From positions 21,281,001 through 21,345,000 of the forward strand of contig NC_088339.1 in NCBI RefSeq assembly GCF_036884655.1: 64,000 bases of DNA, written 5' to 3'. The notes under the pieces were generated by a model. It did no database searches. It was given only the letters and a program-made list of their open reading frames with translations, and was not told where the DNA came from. A program made the translations under genes and the position numbers. Positions 19,201 to 31,465 of this stretch are shown here, one piece after another (position 1 is the first letter of the stretch; each line of letters starts with the position of its first letter). Source of the stretch: Musa acuminata AAA Group (Eukaryota; Streptophyta; Magnoliopsida; Zingiberales; Musaceae).

Positions 19201-21660
19201 CATTGTTTGGAAAGAACCAAGATACTGCAGATGATTAGGGAAAAGAAGGAATATAGAAATATAAGAAAAGTTACCTTAACAAATAGAAATATAGAAAAAG
19301 AAAAGAGTTCACCTGAGATGACAGGGGTGAGAATACCATCACCAATTGCCATACAAGTGCCAATGAGTACAAGAATAAGAAGAGCATTCTTTTTATAGGC
19401 ATGCGACTCTAACCATCTCTTGACTGTTGCTGCGAGTGAGCTCTCATCATATGTATGACGACTATATGTTGTCAGTTGTTCATCAGTTCTATGTTGGTTA
19501 GGAATGGTGCTTACTCTTGCATGGCGGCAAAGCAGGGAATACAGAGCAAACGTGCCACCTGCATATAACAATGATGTATGTACTTCAAACTTCATTTTAA
19601 TTGGAATGTGTCAAAGGTCTCTGATGCAACTGTAGAGAGCAGAAACTTAGCTGGACTAAGACTTAATCATGGACACAATCAATTGACAGTACAATGGACA
19701 CTCAGTAAAGAGAATACCTCGATGAGAACTCTTGTTCATCTATGTATGCAGCATCAATGTTATGTCTGAAATCAAAAACTGTTACCGGACAGTATTAACA
19801 TGTTTGCTTCAATGTTCATTTACATACAGACTACAACCTGATTGGTATCCACATGAATACTACAAAGAATTTTCAATATTGTGCATATAGCACTGAATTT
19901 AGACATTTCAAGCATCTACTTTTTCAAGGAAGACCAATCCCATGTGCCTGAATTTTGCTTATTGTATGAAATTTTTCATCTTTTCATAGCTTTCCTTCAA
20001 ACCAAAATGTCCATACTTTATGTGCATTATTTTTTTTATTAAACACATACTTCTGCTAGGAAGCCTGTTTTCACAGTTTCGAAAATAAAATGATTTTTGA
20101 TATGCAATATACAGTAAAAATACATAGAGTTGTGCATATGGTATTAGATCATTCAACTTCATAACTAAAATTTTCAGAATGATGGCTTACCCTGACCATT
20201 GTCATTTGCTCTCAGAACAACAAAAACATATTTAAGAAGTGGTATGAGTGTCAGCGAGTATATGATCAAAGAAAGAGCTCCGATTACATCTTCTGCATCT
20301 TCAACCCCATGAGGAAATGTATTATAGAACACATACAATGGTGATGTGCCCAAGTCTCCAAAGACAACACCAAGACTCTGAAAAGCAAGTCGCATAACCA
20401 AAATGGCTGAGGATTTCTGCAGAAAAGAAAAATCAGCACAATCGTTGATTTGCTTAGATGACTACATTATGAGCACGAACAGAAAGAGAAGTAGAGAGAA
20501 AGAAAGCGAAAGAGAAGAGTGAGATTAGAAAGAAGAGCAAGAGATTAAAAGAGAGAAGATGGAATTCTTTTTTATTCAAATTCTGAACTGTTCAATCCGT
20601 TGACAAACTCCACTATTTATAAGGGTTTAAAAGTCTTAGTATAATCAATGAAGACAATGATTTCTAGGAGTAACCAACCTCCTAGACTTCCTCCTTTGAC
20701 TTATATGGAACTTGTATGCCTTTTGAAATCTAAAATATGACCTTCGAGAGACCTAAATAGCCTTAAAATTTATCATATGAGAAGAAAAAAAGTGCACTTA
20801 ATACAAAAATAGAGTCCAAAGATTAATACCTAGAAAGACCGAAAGGACTCTTCATTTTTTCACACAACTCTCAAGAGTTTTTAAGCTAGCTAATTGATGC
20901 AATTTTGCTGATTTCTTTGCCTAGAATAAACTTTTCTAAAATCCTTCCTAAACATAGGTGGTTCTCCATCAATTAGCTTAAACAGATGGAGGAAAAGCTT
21001 AATCCAACGAAGTGCTCACTTTCTGCTGATTCCATGATTGTCAATATTTCTATTTTCTGTTGCATATACTGAAAGAACAAGCAGCTCTAAAATCCAAAGA
21101 CCAGTTTTTCCCCAAAAGAAAATGAAAATGAGAACCTTTTCTCAAAAAGATTGAAAAGGCAAACAGATCAGTAAATCCTCACAATGAAAAGTTGGTAGTT
21201 GCCAAATTACCCAGATCAGTTTAAAGTACCTGCGTTTTACTTCACATGAATTTGACATGAAGTATGAAGAAAAGATTAAGACTAAAACCTATCAGTTATT
21301 ATAAACCTCGATCAAGATGTACTAAAATTTAATGCAAAAAGGTGGAAATGATTCCCTAGAAAATGCACATTATTTCGGAAGTGTAATATTCGACAAGGAA
21401 AACCAATGCAAAACGACGATAGATGATCAATATGATTGAAACTTTTATCCCGTTACAGAAAGTACAAAAGAAAGAACAACAAAGGAGTATAAAACCTTTG
21501 CATAAATCACAATTGAGTCCTCAGAGCAATCGAATCACACCTTTTCTCTGTACATACTTCTCAATCTGCCAGCCTCTTCATCCATCGGTTGATCAAGATT
21601 CTGGTCCAGTTCCCACATACTTCCCCTGTTCGTCCCCTCATTTACGGGTCCGGACGCCAT
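16208..21660 (-). CDS. HAK/KUP/KT potassium transporter, nine exons, 780 aa
   Basis: Exons in transcription order: 21660-21541, 20416-20191, 19558-19313, 18656-18606, 18347-18087, 17988-17936, 17862-17748, 17671-17417, 17223-16208. All junctions are GT-AG and one frame of 780 codons results. The protein is a multi-pass K+/H+ symporter of the plasma membrane or tonoplast. Visible: N-terminal [19 protein letters not shown], the family signature [13 protein letters not shown] (56-68), GGTFALYS (116-123), [17 protein letters not shown] (188-204), [22 protein letters not shown], and a cytosolic tail ending [17 protein letters not shown]. There are roughly 12 hydrophobic segments. Length and sequence agree closely with rice HAK10-type (clade II) members, so a housekeeping or low-affinity K+ role is likelier than clade I high-affinity uptake; that is inference. 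The ATG at 21660 (MASGPVNEG) is the start that gives the full family N-terminus. No lesion was found. Intron 1 is 1124 bp. Confidence 0.95.
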
Positions 21661-22289
21661 GAGACACCACCAAGTTCAGCAAACCTGTTCACTTTAACTG
21701 TGACCCCAACCAATATCGAGGATCTCAATCTTGGATCTGAGCGAAAAGAAGATGCCACAAACGAACATAAGAATCAAACCTAGATAACGAGACAGCTCAA
21801 ACTCGAGATGCCCAGCACCCGGACCAACAGAGAGAGCTTCCGGTTGGACACCGAGATTATAACCCTTGAGATGAAACCTCTAGAGCTCGAGGTCGTTCAA
21901 CTTGACAGAGACAACGAAACCAGCGGCAGAGACACCTGTTGAGCGATCGACCGAGGGAAAGGCGGCGCCTTGCGGAACTCGACGACCCCAGGCGAGGGTT
22001 TGGGATCGGAGGGAGGACACGCAGGAGGGAATTCCTTTGCCGTTTCTCGGCCGTCGGGTTTACAGATTGCAAAGAGAGAGAGAGAGAGGTGCTTTTTGGG
22101 TTCCACAACCCCTACATGCTGTCGGATTCCTATTCCCTTCGAAGAGATCAAGTCGCATTCTACTTCTTGCCGTTCCTACTCACCTGTGAGATAGTCTCGG
22201 TTCGCAAGTGAGACCTACGCACGCGATTTGCGTACACCGGTCCCGACGGACTTCTCTGTTCCACGGCGAATACGCTGGCCGACCAAGAA

Positions 22290-22343
22290 CACGTGCCCGG
22301 GTCCCACCAGCTAACCAAAGTCGCAGTGTACGGAAACCACGTG
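22290..22343 (-). promoter_or_regulatory. Pair of G-boxes (CACGTG) upstream of the HAK/KUP gene
   Basis: Perfect CACGTG palindromes occur at 22290-22295 and 22338-22343, with a related ACGTGG near 22480. They lie 630-680 bp upstream of the start codon. G-boxes are bZIP/bHLH (ABA- or light-response) sites by established knowledge; function here is inferred. Confidence 0.5.
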
Positions 22344-22710
22344 CCGCGTGCGGACTGCAGCGGTTGGGAGTTCGCTGTCGCACGGTCCATACTTGCACTC
22401 TTCGCGCGTCTTGGCATTGGGGCAGTCCATCATCTATCATTAAGATCATCATTCGCAGCCGCCGCGTGTCCAAGAATCGTAAACGTGGCGTGCCATGGTC
22501 TCCATGACAGGTCACAGCAGTCGTCGAAAAGGACATATCGTTTAGGATACTTATCATCGGTGGGTGAGTCGAAGGATATCGAGATAAATCGCATTCGTTT
22601 TCTCTCACCCACCTACGTCATATTTTATTTGGTCATACATTTTGAAGTAAAAATAATAGATCTATTCACTTATCTTCAAAATAGCATACAATAATTAATG
22701 AATTATACGT

Positions 22711-22731
22711 AGCATGCATGCATGCATGCAA
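22711..22731. repeat. (ATGC)n tetranucleotide array
   Basis: About five units of GCAT/ATGC, self-complementary. Confidence 0.9.
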
Positions 22732-23287
22732 CGGGCTTCACAAATTTATTTGTGTGTCTTAATAAATATTCTTGATTGCAATCATTTCATAGGGTTTATT
22801 AGGTAGAGTCAATTTTGATGTTAATGTAATCAATAATATACATTCCTTAATATGTAGGAATGTGACGCCAAGCTGCAGCAGATGAGATCTGATCTGATAA
22901 GACTGTCCAAGGTTCACAAATTTCCAGCTTTAAAATGGTGTTGGACCCCACCTAATTCAGGACCACATGATTCAATATTTTAGGTGAAACTATAACTTGT
23001 CTTGGGGAAAATATCACTAACGTCTTTTTCAACATGATGTGGTCATGATCCATATGTGCGGAGTTGTTCAAAGTAAAGATCGTCTTCTCCTAAGCTGTCA
23101 CTTGCACAAAGATCAAAGTTGAGATAAACTTTTCGAACTGATTCCTTCGACGCTTAAATTGGTACAAAGGTCATTTCCTTTTTATCTGAGTCTCCTTTGT
23201 CTAGAGTTGATAGCGTATTTTTATACATGATCCTGAAGAGACGAAATATCCTATAAAAATTATGCAGAGAGGATGATTTATAATCCA

Positions 23288-23575
23288 TCCGAGCTGTCCT
23301 ATATTCTCAAAAATATTTTTGTGAATATTCTATATATGAGACAGTTTGTAACTGTCTTAAGTTTTCCTATGAATTTTCGAAAATATTTCTGTAGATATTC
23401 TGTAAATGAGGTAGTTTAGTAACAATTGTCCCCTAAAATTTTAAGAATATTCTTAGGAATATTCTATAAGGGAAATAGTTTGATAATCAATTCGAGTTGT
23501 CCCTACATTCTCAAAAATATTTCTATAAACATTTCATAAAAAAAAATAATTCGATAATTGATGCAATCTATCTCT
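23288..23575. repeat. Degenerate tandem array, about four units of 75-80 bp
   Basis: The motif (T)TCTCAAAAATATTTcTGTgaATATTcTaTA followed by an (A)GAcAGTTTGaTAAc-like stretch and a GTTGTCC-like stretch recurs around 23310, 23385, 23455 and 23520. Units differ by substitutions and small indels. No gene is associated. Confidence 0.7.
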
Positions 23576-24117
23576 TCATTTCCAATGTATATTTCCTGTC
23601 AACTTGAAAACTATACTGTGACATGATATGCCACCAAAAATTTCTTCCGTTGACCGGGACATGAGATTGATGCCAAAAGTTTGATTGGGAAGGCCGATCC
23701 TTGTTGTAGTACTACGTATCTTAATTTGCTACGTACTACGAGGAGCTGTAATTCTTACTATGTCTCGCTGATGATGATGCGATCCAGCAAAGAGTCCCGA
23801 GTACCTGTTTTAATCCCTGTCTCTTTTTCTTTGATTAATAGTTATATGGATGTTCTTAACATTTTATTTTATTCAACAAAATTTACTTTTTACAGCCATC
23901 ATTGCATATTCTTCTGCTAATTTTGTTCTGACAGTGAAATTTTTCCTGCCAATTTCTTCCTCAGGTCTTTGTTATTTCTGTTAATTTTTCTTTCTTTTTT
24001 TTTTTCTTTCCTTTCAGTCTTTTTTTTTTTTTTTTTATCTCCAAGACTTCGATTTGATAGTAAAAAAGACAACGACAGAAAAAAAAAAAAGAAAAAAAAG
24101 ATAGATGTTTATATCCT

Positions 24118-24370
24118 TAAAAAAATTAATTCAAATAGTTAAAATTAAATGAAATAAAAAATTAAAATTTAGATTAAGATAAACAGATGAGGGTGAGAAG
24201 ATTTATGAGATATGATAGATTTTTTTATTACTTTAAAAAACTTATATTCTATCTTTTGAATAATATAAATAGGTGCTTTCGATGAATCCAAAGCATCATA
24301 GATGGGAAGTGTCCCTCGTTCCTTTTACTATCTTCTTCTCTTCTCTCTAAAGTTATAGGGAAAGTTAACA
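24118..24370 (+). repeat. Left LTR of the degenerate copia element
   Basis: Shares with the right LTR a TTCAAATAG-type start, AGATTAAGATAAAcAGATGAG, a TATGATaGATTTTTTTATT block and a terminal AAGTtAACA. The left boundary is approximate because the terminal TG has decayed. Confidence 0.6.
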
Positions 24371-26917
24371 GATATGATATTAAAGCCTGGTTCGAAGAAA
24401 CCCAACAAGAGTACATCGATTAAGATAGAAGAAAATATTAGTAGATCCAGAAAAAAATAAATAAATAAAAAGATGACAAATATTGGGGTAAGTGTTTCTA
24501 ATCAATTTCTTTCTATTTTCAAAGGTGAAAATTAGAGTCATTAAAATGAGAACTCTATTTATTTCAACTCTATTTATTTCATAAGGATTATGGAACCTAG
24601 TAAAAAATAATTTTATTGAATATGATATACAGGATCATAATATTATTGAAGATAAAAAAGATCAAATAAATGAGAATATACAGAAAGCTGTAAATGCCCT
24701 CTATATGCTAAGTAATAGATGAGTTTATATTTTTGTGAATCATGATGGCATTAATATCAATAGAAACCTGAAAAATATTAAATATATGTATGGAGGCATA
24801 GACAAGGTAAAAATTTTAAAGCTTCAAATTCTTTGATGTGAATTCGAAACTCTTATGATGAAACATTCTGAATTTATCGCTAGTTTTTTTCTCAAATATC
24901 TTTTATATTGTGAACCAAACGAGATCTTAAAATGAAACTCAAAAAGATCAAATTGTAGTAGAGAAAGCTTTACAGAATTTATCTTCAAAATTTGATGTAA
25001 TTTCTAATGTTATAGAAGAAGATAAAGATTCATATATATTATATGTTAATGAATTAATGGTCTTGTTTTTAGTTCATGAAAAAAAAATTAAATAGATCTT
25101 CTGATAAAACTTTATAATATGCACATCAAATGAAAATAGATCGTACCAAAAGAAAATTTTAAAAGCCAAATCTCAAGGGAGGGATCAAAATAATAAAGGT
25201 CGTGGATAATCTAGTGCTCAATGTAGAGGATAAGGCCAATCAAATGAGGGTTGGAAGAACTCTAATGAAGGTAACAAAAAACCTTATCAATATTTTTATT
25301 AAAAAAAGATAAATTAAAAAATATTATTGGTACAAAAATATAAATATAAATATTCCTCTCTACTCTCATTGTAAAAAATATGATCATCTTAAAAAAGATT
25401 GTTAGAATAAAAATCAAACAAATTTTTATAAAAAATAATAGTAAAAAAAAGGATGAAGAAAATATTTTCTTTATAGCATCTAATAAAGAATATTTTAGAT
25501 CTGTTTGGTTTTAAGGTAATGGATGCAATAATCATATGACGAAAGATAAAGTTTATTTCAAAAACTTAATGATTTAATTAGATCTATAGTACAGATGAAA
25601 AATGATAGTAAGGTTTTAAGTGAAAGAAAAAGAAACAATTGTTGTGAATATCAAATCTAGTAAAAAAATTTCTAATGATGTGATGTTATTCCTAGTTTAA
25701 AATAAAATTTCATTAGCATAGGGCAATCGATGAGAAAAGGATATTATATTATTTTTTATAATAAAAAAATATTTAATTTATTATAAGAAAATAGAAGAAT
25801 TGATAGCAACTATCAGGATGACAAAAAACAAAGTATTTCTCTTATTATTTTTGGATTTTTCTTTATATGCATTTATTGTTATTATTATTGATGAATTAAC
25901 ATTATGACATAAAAGCTATGATTATTTGAATTTTTGTGGATCTATGCAAACTATCTCACGTAGCGACTATGAGATGAAATATCATGGCATAGGACATGGT
26001 AGTTGGGAAATTGTAGCTAATGAGACACATGTATAGGAAAAAGGACGAGGCCTTCAACTCCGATGATAATAAGCTTACAACCGAGAAGTCACAAAAACAG
26101 AAAAAATCAATATTATTTGAAGAGACCAAGGATAACAAGGAAGGTGCAACTAATGATCCAGAAGAAAAGTAAGAGGATAAGGAGATGACTCTAAAAGAAT
26201 ATAAAAAGATTAAGGAAAAAAAAAGAATGATCTTGCTTGCAATGAAGTATGAGAAGAGAAAGGTCAAAATTAACAAGGAGTTGTAGGCTATGTAGTAACT
26301 ATCTTTAAAAAAAAAAACAAGATTATTTTTTTAATGATAAGGATTCAGGAAAAAAAAAAAGAAAAACATTGATCGTGATGAACGAAGCAAAAACTCATTG
26401 AGCATCAATGAGTTCCTAAAATCAACTAAAAAGTTCTTAGATACATAAAAAATTATGACATTTGTTATAAGTAGGTAAAAGATTTTAAATTATATTATTA
26501 TATTGATAGTGATTAGGCTAGTTGTGTAGATGATAAAAAAGACACTTCAGGATTTATGCTCAGCCTCGACTTAGGTATGATTTCATAAACAATAAAAAGG
26601 CAAGAATGTATTATTCTCTTAAGCTCTAAAATGGAGTATGTTGTGATTATAAGTATTACATGTTAAATAATTTGGTCTCGAAGAAATCTAATATACATTC
26701 AAGAAAAATAAGATGAACTAAATAAAATCTACTTCGAAGAATTTGTCTTTCATGGGCACACCAAACATATCGAAGTTCTACATCATTTCATTCAAATAGA
26801 CTACTATAGTTTTTGATAAAGGAGAATTCAAATAGACTACTATAGTTTTGATGAAAGAAAACTTTTATTTTTTCTAAAGACAATTTTAAGTTACAACTAT
26901 TTTGAATTAAGAGGGCA

Positions 26918-27332
26918 TGATAAGGTTGATTCAAATAGCTAGAATCGGATGAAATAAAAGAAAAAAATTAAGATTAAGATAAATAGATGAGAGTGAGAAT
27001 ATTTATTGGGATATGATGGATTTTTTTATTCTTTTAAAAACCTTATATTTTATCCTTTGACTAACATAAATAGTTATTCTTGAATGAATCCAAAACACTC
27101 CAACACTTTGTTCCTTCTTGAAATAAAAGATAAAAATTAATATTAAGATAAATAGATGAGAGTGAAAATATTTATTGGGATATGATGGATTTTTTTATTC
27201 TTTTAAAAACCTTATATTTTATCCTTTGACTAATATAAATTGTTATTCTTGAATGAATCCAAAACACACAAACACTTTGTTCCTTCTGTTATCTTCTTCC
27301 ACTTCTTTATAAAGTTCAACAGAAAGTCAACA
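26918..27332 (+). repeat. Right LTR with internal 169-bp tandem duplication
   Basis: Begins TGATAAGG after a purine tract and ends AAGTCAACA. Units 26951-27119 and 27120-27288 are near-identical direct repeats absent from the left LTR, making this LTR about 160 bp longer. Confidence 0.75.
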
Positions 27333-29423
27333 CTCCTTTCCTACTCAGCTCACCCAAACCACGCCTCTTTCTGCCCCTGTCTTAACTCCAATATGAACAA
27401 AAAATTAGAATTCAGCTGAAAACGGTGTTTGATGTTAGCCACCCAAACCATCCTCGCCAAGCTCCGCAAGCTGAAGATGGTGGAGGACGTCGTCTCTGGC
27501 AGCTACAAGCATGTGTTGCAGAACTATAGGAAGAACATGATTCACTTTCTTGGAACATGAAGCTATCAAAATTTGGACTCTTCACTGGAGCACACACCCA
27601 ATCACGCAACACATGCAAGAGGAAGAGAGATTCCTGTGTTTTCGGGAAGCCCCGGCCCTTGCGTTTTAAATGTGAGTGCTATTTATGCAGTGTGCATGGA
27701 ACTGCATGCAGCTGGAAGGAGCAAGAAATGATGGCGTGGTTGTTGAGGTGTTTGGTGGGAGATGGCGAGGGTGGCTGCTGCATGATTCAATGAAATGGCC
27801 AACTTCTGGAATGCAGAGCAGCAGAGAACATAAAACCCTAGGTTTAATTAACACCTTGGATGAAAACCTAACCCTAAGCTCTCTCTTCCACACCAAGGAC
27901 ACTCATCATCACGACAAAGAGAATAGGAACTACTTTATGATTATATGAACTTTGTGAAAGTATCCGAACCCTAGAAGATGAGAGATGGTGAACAGACATG
28001 GATGAGGATTGGGTTGCTTGAGGACACCGAGACTGATCTGGTGATTACCTAACAAACGAGATAGTTTAAGAACATAACTTATGATTGACACTTACATTGT
28101 TACGGAACTTTAACATATGGTCTTGTAATTGGATGTAAGCATATCAAATAGACCCAAAGACAACAGGAAAACTCAAGTGAGGTCAGTGAAAACACAGCAG
28201 AAAAACTCTAGGATTAATTCTGCCATTAAAGACAACATCAAGTACCTTCTTTAACATCGATATCTCTCGACGCACATAATTCATGCTTTGGGTCAGTGAA
28301 ATGGGGCAGTACATATGAGGAAACCTAGTGGGTCACTTGCTACTAAAGAAGGAAGAGTGTTGGAGTGCTGAAGCACCATCGTCCAAGACCGCTCCATGTG
28401 CTCATGCTCCTGAGAAACTTAGCCCGCCCACCTGCTTCCATCTCCTCCATTTTCCAGTGTAGGCAAATCCTTGGTTTGCTAGCACTTGCAAGAGTTTCCA
28501 TATACAAGCTGAACAGAAGAGGAAGAGTTGCAAGGGGCAGCGCAGGTTGGGGCAGTTAGCTGTCCATATCACCAACCTTCTCTTTCATGCCCCCATTTGG
28601 AGGACAAGCGGAGAGGAGTTTGATTTTGATGAGGAATAACTATAAGCTCCGAAAACAATTGAGATGTTAGCATCCCTTCCTTCGATCTTAAGCAATGATC
28701 CAAAGTGGCAACTGCCTTGGAGAAAGTTGCATGCTTCATGCGTGTACTGGATAAGGATTTCTGACTCATCCTTTTCTCTCTCTTAAACACATGAATGCAC
28801 TCACTGTCATCTAGCTGACCGCTTAGCATGCAGAACACTGTCTCAAAGACGTCTTAGTTTCATTGCCAAAAGTTACCAAGAATAGGCAGCCATTATTCAT
28901 GCCAGCATTCTCTCTCTCTCTCTCACTCATATGCAGATATATATTATAGTATTGTTCTTGTTGTGAGGTGTTAAGGGAAGGAAGAGAAAGTTATTACGTA
29001 GAGCTTAGAGTCTTGTTTTTGTTAATATACAGCAAATTATAGGTTGTTTTGGAGTATTATTGGGTTCTTTGTTAACTGCAAGAGGCTATGCATCATAATG
29101 GCCTGACATTGCTCACTCTTTGGCCTCAGACTGTAAGCCAATATTAACAGGTAGAAAAATCAGTCTATTTCTTCATCTCTCTGTCTCTCTCTATACCACC
29201 TTGGCTCCAGGAAAAAGAAAGAAGTATCATTTGGATGCCTTTCATTTCTACTTACTGATGACAGTAAGGGTGTCTCCTAATCCCTTATATAACCTGATCC
29301 TGTTTGACGAGCTTATTCAATGCATCCAAGGCATATAAAAGGTCTTTCTAGTTCATTTAGTCACTTAACTCATTCAGACAAAAGCCGGTAGTTTCCCCTT
29401 TTCTCGCCAAGGGGAAGAAGAGT

Positions 29424-29425
<2 letters not shown>
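27333..29425. other. Intergenic region upstream of the MADS-box gene
   Basis: No gene was recognised. It contains a 43-codon open frame at about 27431-27560 (MLATQTILAKLRKLKMVEDV...), good in composition but unmatched, and a CT run near 28910-28925. The last kilobase is presumably the MADS promoter. Frames at 28569-28838 (-) are unsupported. Confidence 0.5.

Positions 29426-29458
<33 letters not shown>
29426..29458. repeat. (AG)n microsatellite in the MADS 5' leader
   Basis: About 33 bp of pure AG, ending 20 bp before the start codon of the B-sister MADS gene, so probably transcribed as 5' UTR. Confidence 0.93.
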
Positions 29459-29461
<3 letters not shown>

Positions 29462-29477
29462 GACAGTACTGGTGGCG

Positions 29478-31465
29478 ATGGGTCGTGGAAAGATAGAGAT
29501 CAAGAAGATCGAGAACCCGACGAACCGCCAAGTAACCTTCTCCAAGAGGCGGGGAGGGCTGCTCAAGAAGGCCAATGAGCTTGCGGTCCTCTGTGATGCA
29601 CAGGTGGGGGTCATCATCTTCTCCAGCAGTGGAAAGATGTTTGAGTACTGCAGTCCACATTCGAGGTTTGCCAGTTCATAGCTCCTTTGACTCTTTTTAG
29701 TAGATTCACAACAATTTCTCGTTGTCATATCATAGTCCTTTGGTGTCCCTCCATCTACATTTCGTAATATAGCTGGTTTAATTCTGCTCTCATGCGGATT
29801 AGGTTTTGTTCTTCTTCTTTTTCGTTTCTTTTTTCCCAGCTAATGGATAATCTTATGAGCTTCCATTTTGCTCACCAAAATAAATGATCTATTCGATTAT
29901 ACAATGAATGTCCATTCCCTTCATAAGAAATTTGCATTGATCATTTATGGCATGGCAGATATGATGAATACTATTCTGCCTTTGTTATTAGTTGTTGCCA
30001 GCTATACCAGTGTGGTGAATTCTTCATGTTTGACTTGTCTTATTGCATTAAGATATGCCTTCTTGTTCAAATACACCTATGCATATGAATATGATCAGCA
30101 ACCATGTGATCCGAGGTGCATTCTCTGTGGCTTATGATCATGAACCCTAATTTAAGAGAAACCTATATGTGAGTAGAAGCTTAAGAGATTGATGTCGGGC
30201 GAAATAATCTACAAATTTATCCTGTAAATATTCACTTTTAACTCCAACACATCATATCTACTATCCATATTTACATCGGAGAACAACATCAGAAGAACTC
30301 TTTCTACAATTCATCAAAATGACCGTCTCCGCAAGGAGCTAAAGAGATCTAGCAGCTTAATATTTTCGCGGCGTAAGTTCTTTGAAGAACAAATTCTTTT
30401 TACTATCAGTTAATTTGTGCTGCAGTATGAGGCAAATCATGGATAGCTACCAGAGAGTCACAAACACTCACTTTGAGGAGATTAATACTCATCAGGTACA
30501 TATGACATTTAATTAACTCTTCACAGCCGTTCATAAATAAGTTGCGGCTAATCTGAAATTTTTGTACTGTGTTTTCCACTTCAGCAAATATTTTACGAGA
30601 TAGCGAGGATAAAGGATGAGAAGGATAAGCTGCAGGAAAGCATGAAGCAGTATGTCGGCGAGAACTTGACTTGTTTAACTTTGAATGAGCTGAATCAACT
30701 CGAAGAACAGCTCGAATCCTCCGTAAACAAGGTCAGAGTAAGGAAGGTAATGAGACATGCTTGAATCATCAATGCCATTATAACTACATCTATTTTGAAG
30801 CTGCCTACTGATATAATAGAAATTGATGAAGCTGTAAAATAAAAAAAAACGAAAACTCCTAAAGAAGCTCACAGAATTAGAACTTAGCTGATGACAACTT
30901 TTCTACTCCAATTAGCTCCATGAACTGCCCGATTGATACTCATCACATTACTTTAAGATTCAACACTGATGACCAACTACAAATTTTTTATCCATATCAT
31001 CTTCAGCACCAGCTGCTGCACCAGCAACTGGACAATCTACGTCGCAAGGTAACATGCAAAACCAGAAGGCTCAATCGTTCAGATACGTGATGCATACATA
31101 TAACGCTTGCTTGTGATATTGATCAGGAGCACATCTTAGAGGATCAAAACAGCTACCTATGCCGCATCGTAAGTTACCATGTATACCACATCTTAGTCTC
31201 ATGGCTTCATTTTTGCTTGGAGTTTATGCATGCCGTGGTTTTGTAGCTGTCGGAGCACCAGGCAGAGCTGGAACACACGCAGGCTGCCATGGAGCACAAG
31301 GTGGGTGATGTGCCGATGCTGGAACACTTGGAAAACTACTACTCCGGGGAGCCATCAGAGAGCTTGCTGCAGCTTTCACCTCAAACGCATGCTTTCCGGC
31401 TGCAGCCAACACAGCCCAACCTGCAGGAGGACAGCCTCCAGGGCCATAACCTGCAGCTCTGGTAA
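29478..31465 (+). CDS. B-sister-type MIKCc MADS-box transcription factor, six coding exons, 240 aa
   Basis: Exons: 29478-29665, 30426-30495, 30585-30746, 31007-31048, 31127-31168, 31247-31465; all GT-AG, one open frame. The MADS domain (1-60) begins [20 protein letters not shown] and continues [21 protein letters not shown] region and K-box follow (about 64-170: [51 protein letters not shown]), then a Gln/Leu-rich C-terminus with [11 protein letters not shown] (the PI-motif-like B-sister signature) ending LQLW. This closely matches rice MADS29 and GGM13/TT16 proteins, which act in the nucleus, as dimers or tetramers, in ovule, nucellus and seed-coat development (family knowledge). The ATG at 29478 gives the invariant MGRGK start. 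The third exon is 162 bp, the sum of the usual 62- and 100-bp MIKC exons, so one intron appears to be missing. No lesion is seen. Confidence 0.95.

Larger units (their letters stand above)
21661..24117. other. Upstream region of the HAK/KUP gene and intergenic DNA
   Basis: The part at 21.9-22.6 kb is GC-rich and contains G-boxes and a short AG run (about 22073-22089), as expected of a promoter and leader. Beyond 22.6 kb the DNA is AT-rich, with an ATGC array, a degenerate 75-80-bp repeat array and poly-T tracts near 24.0 kb. Open frames in the GC-rich part overlap on both strands and match nothing I recognise. Confidence 0.6.
24118..27332 (+). mobile_element. Highly degenerate Ty1/copia LTR retrotransposon
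   Basis: Similar terminal regions flank an eroded interior. After the left LTR comes a primer-binding-site-like sequence (TGATATTAAAGCCTGG, 24376-24391). Readable fragments, all broken by stops and frameshifts: a retroviral zinc knuckle (C-x2-C-x4-H-x4-C) near 25360-25405, a protease-like block with NHMT near 25500-25550, and an RNase H-side block resembling the copia DSDWAGC..DKKSTSGF region near 26500-26570. A purine tract (AAGAGGGCA) precedes the right LTR. The flanks ATCCT and CTCCT fit a 5-bp target duplication with one change. Reverse transcriptase is essentially unreadable. The element must be old or internally deleted. Confidence 0.75.

Noticed and set aside
22180..22694. Overlapping GC-rich frames on both strands near 22.2-22.7 kb
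   Set aside because: Open because of GC-rich promoter composition; frames overlap each other and contain G-boxes rather than domains.
27431..27560. 43-codon frame MLATQTILAKLRKLKMVEDV...
   Set aside because: Protein-like composition but short, with no family recognised and no splice partner found; recorded only as intergenic content.
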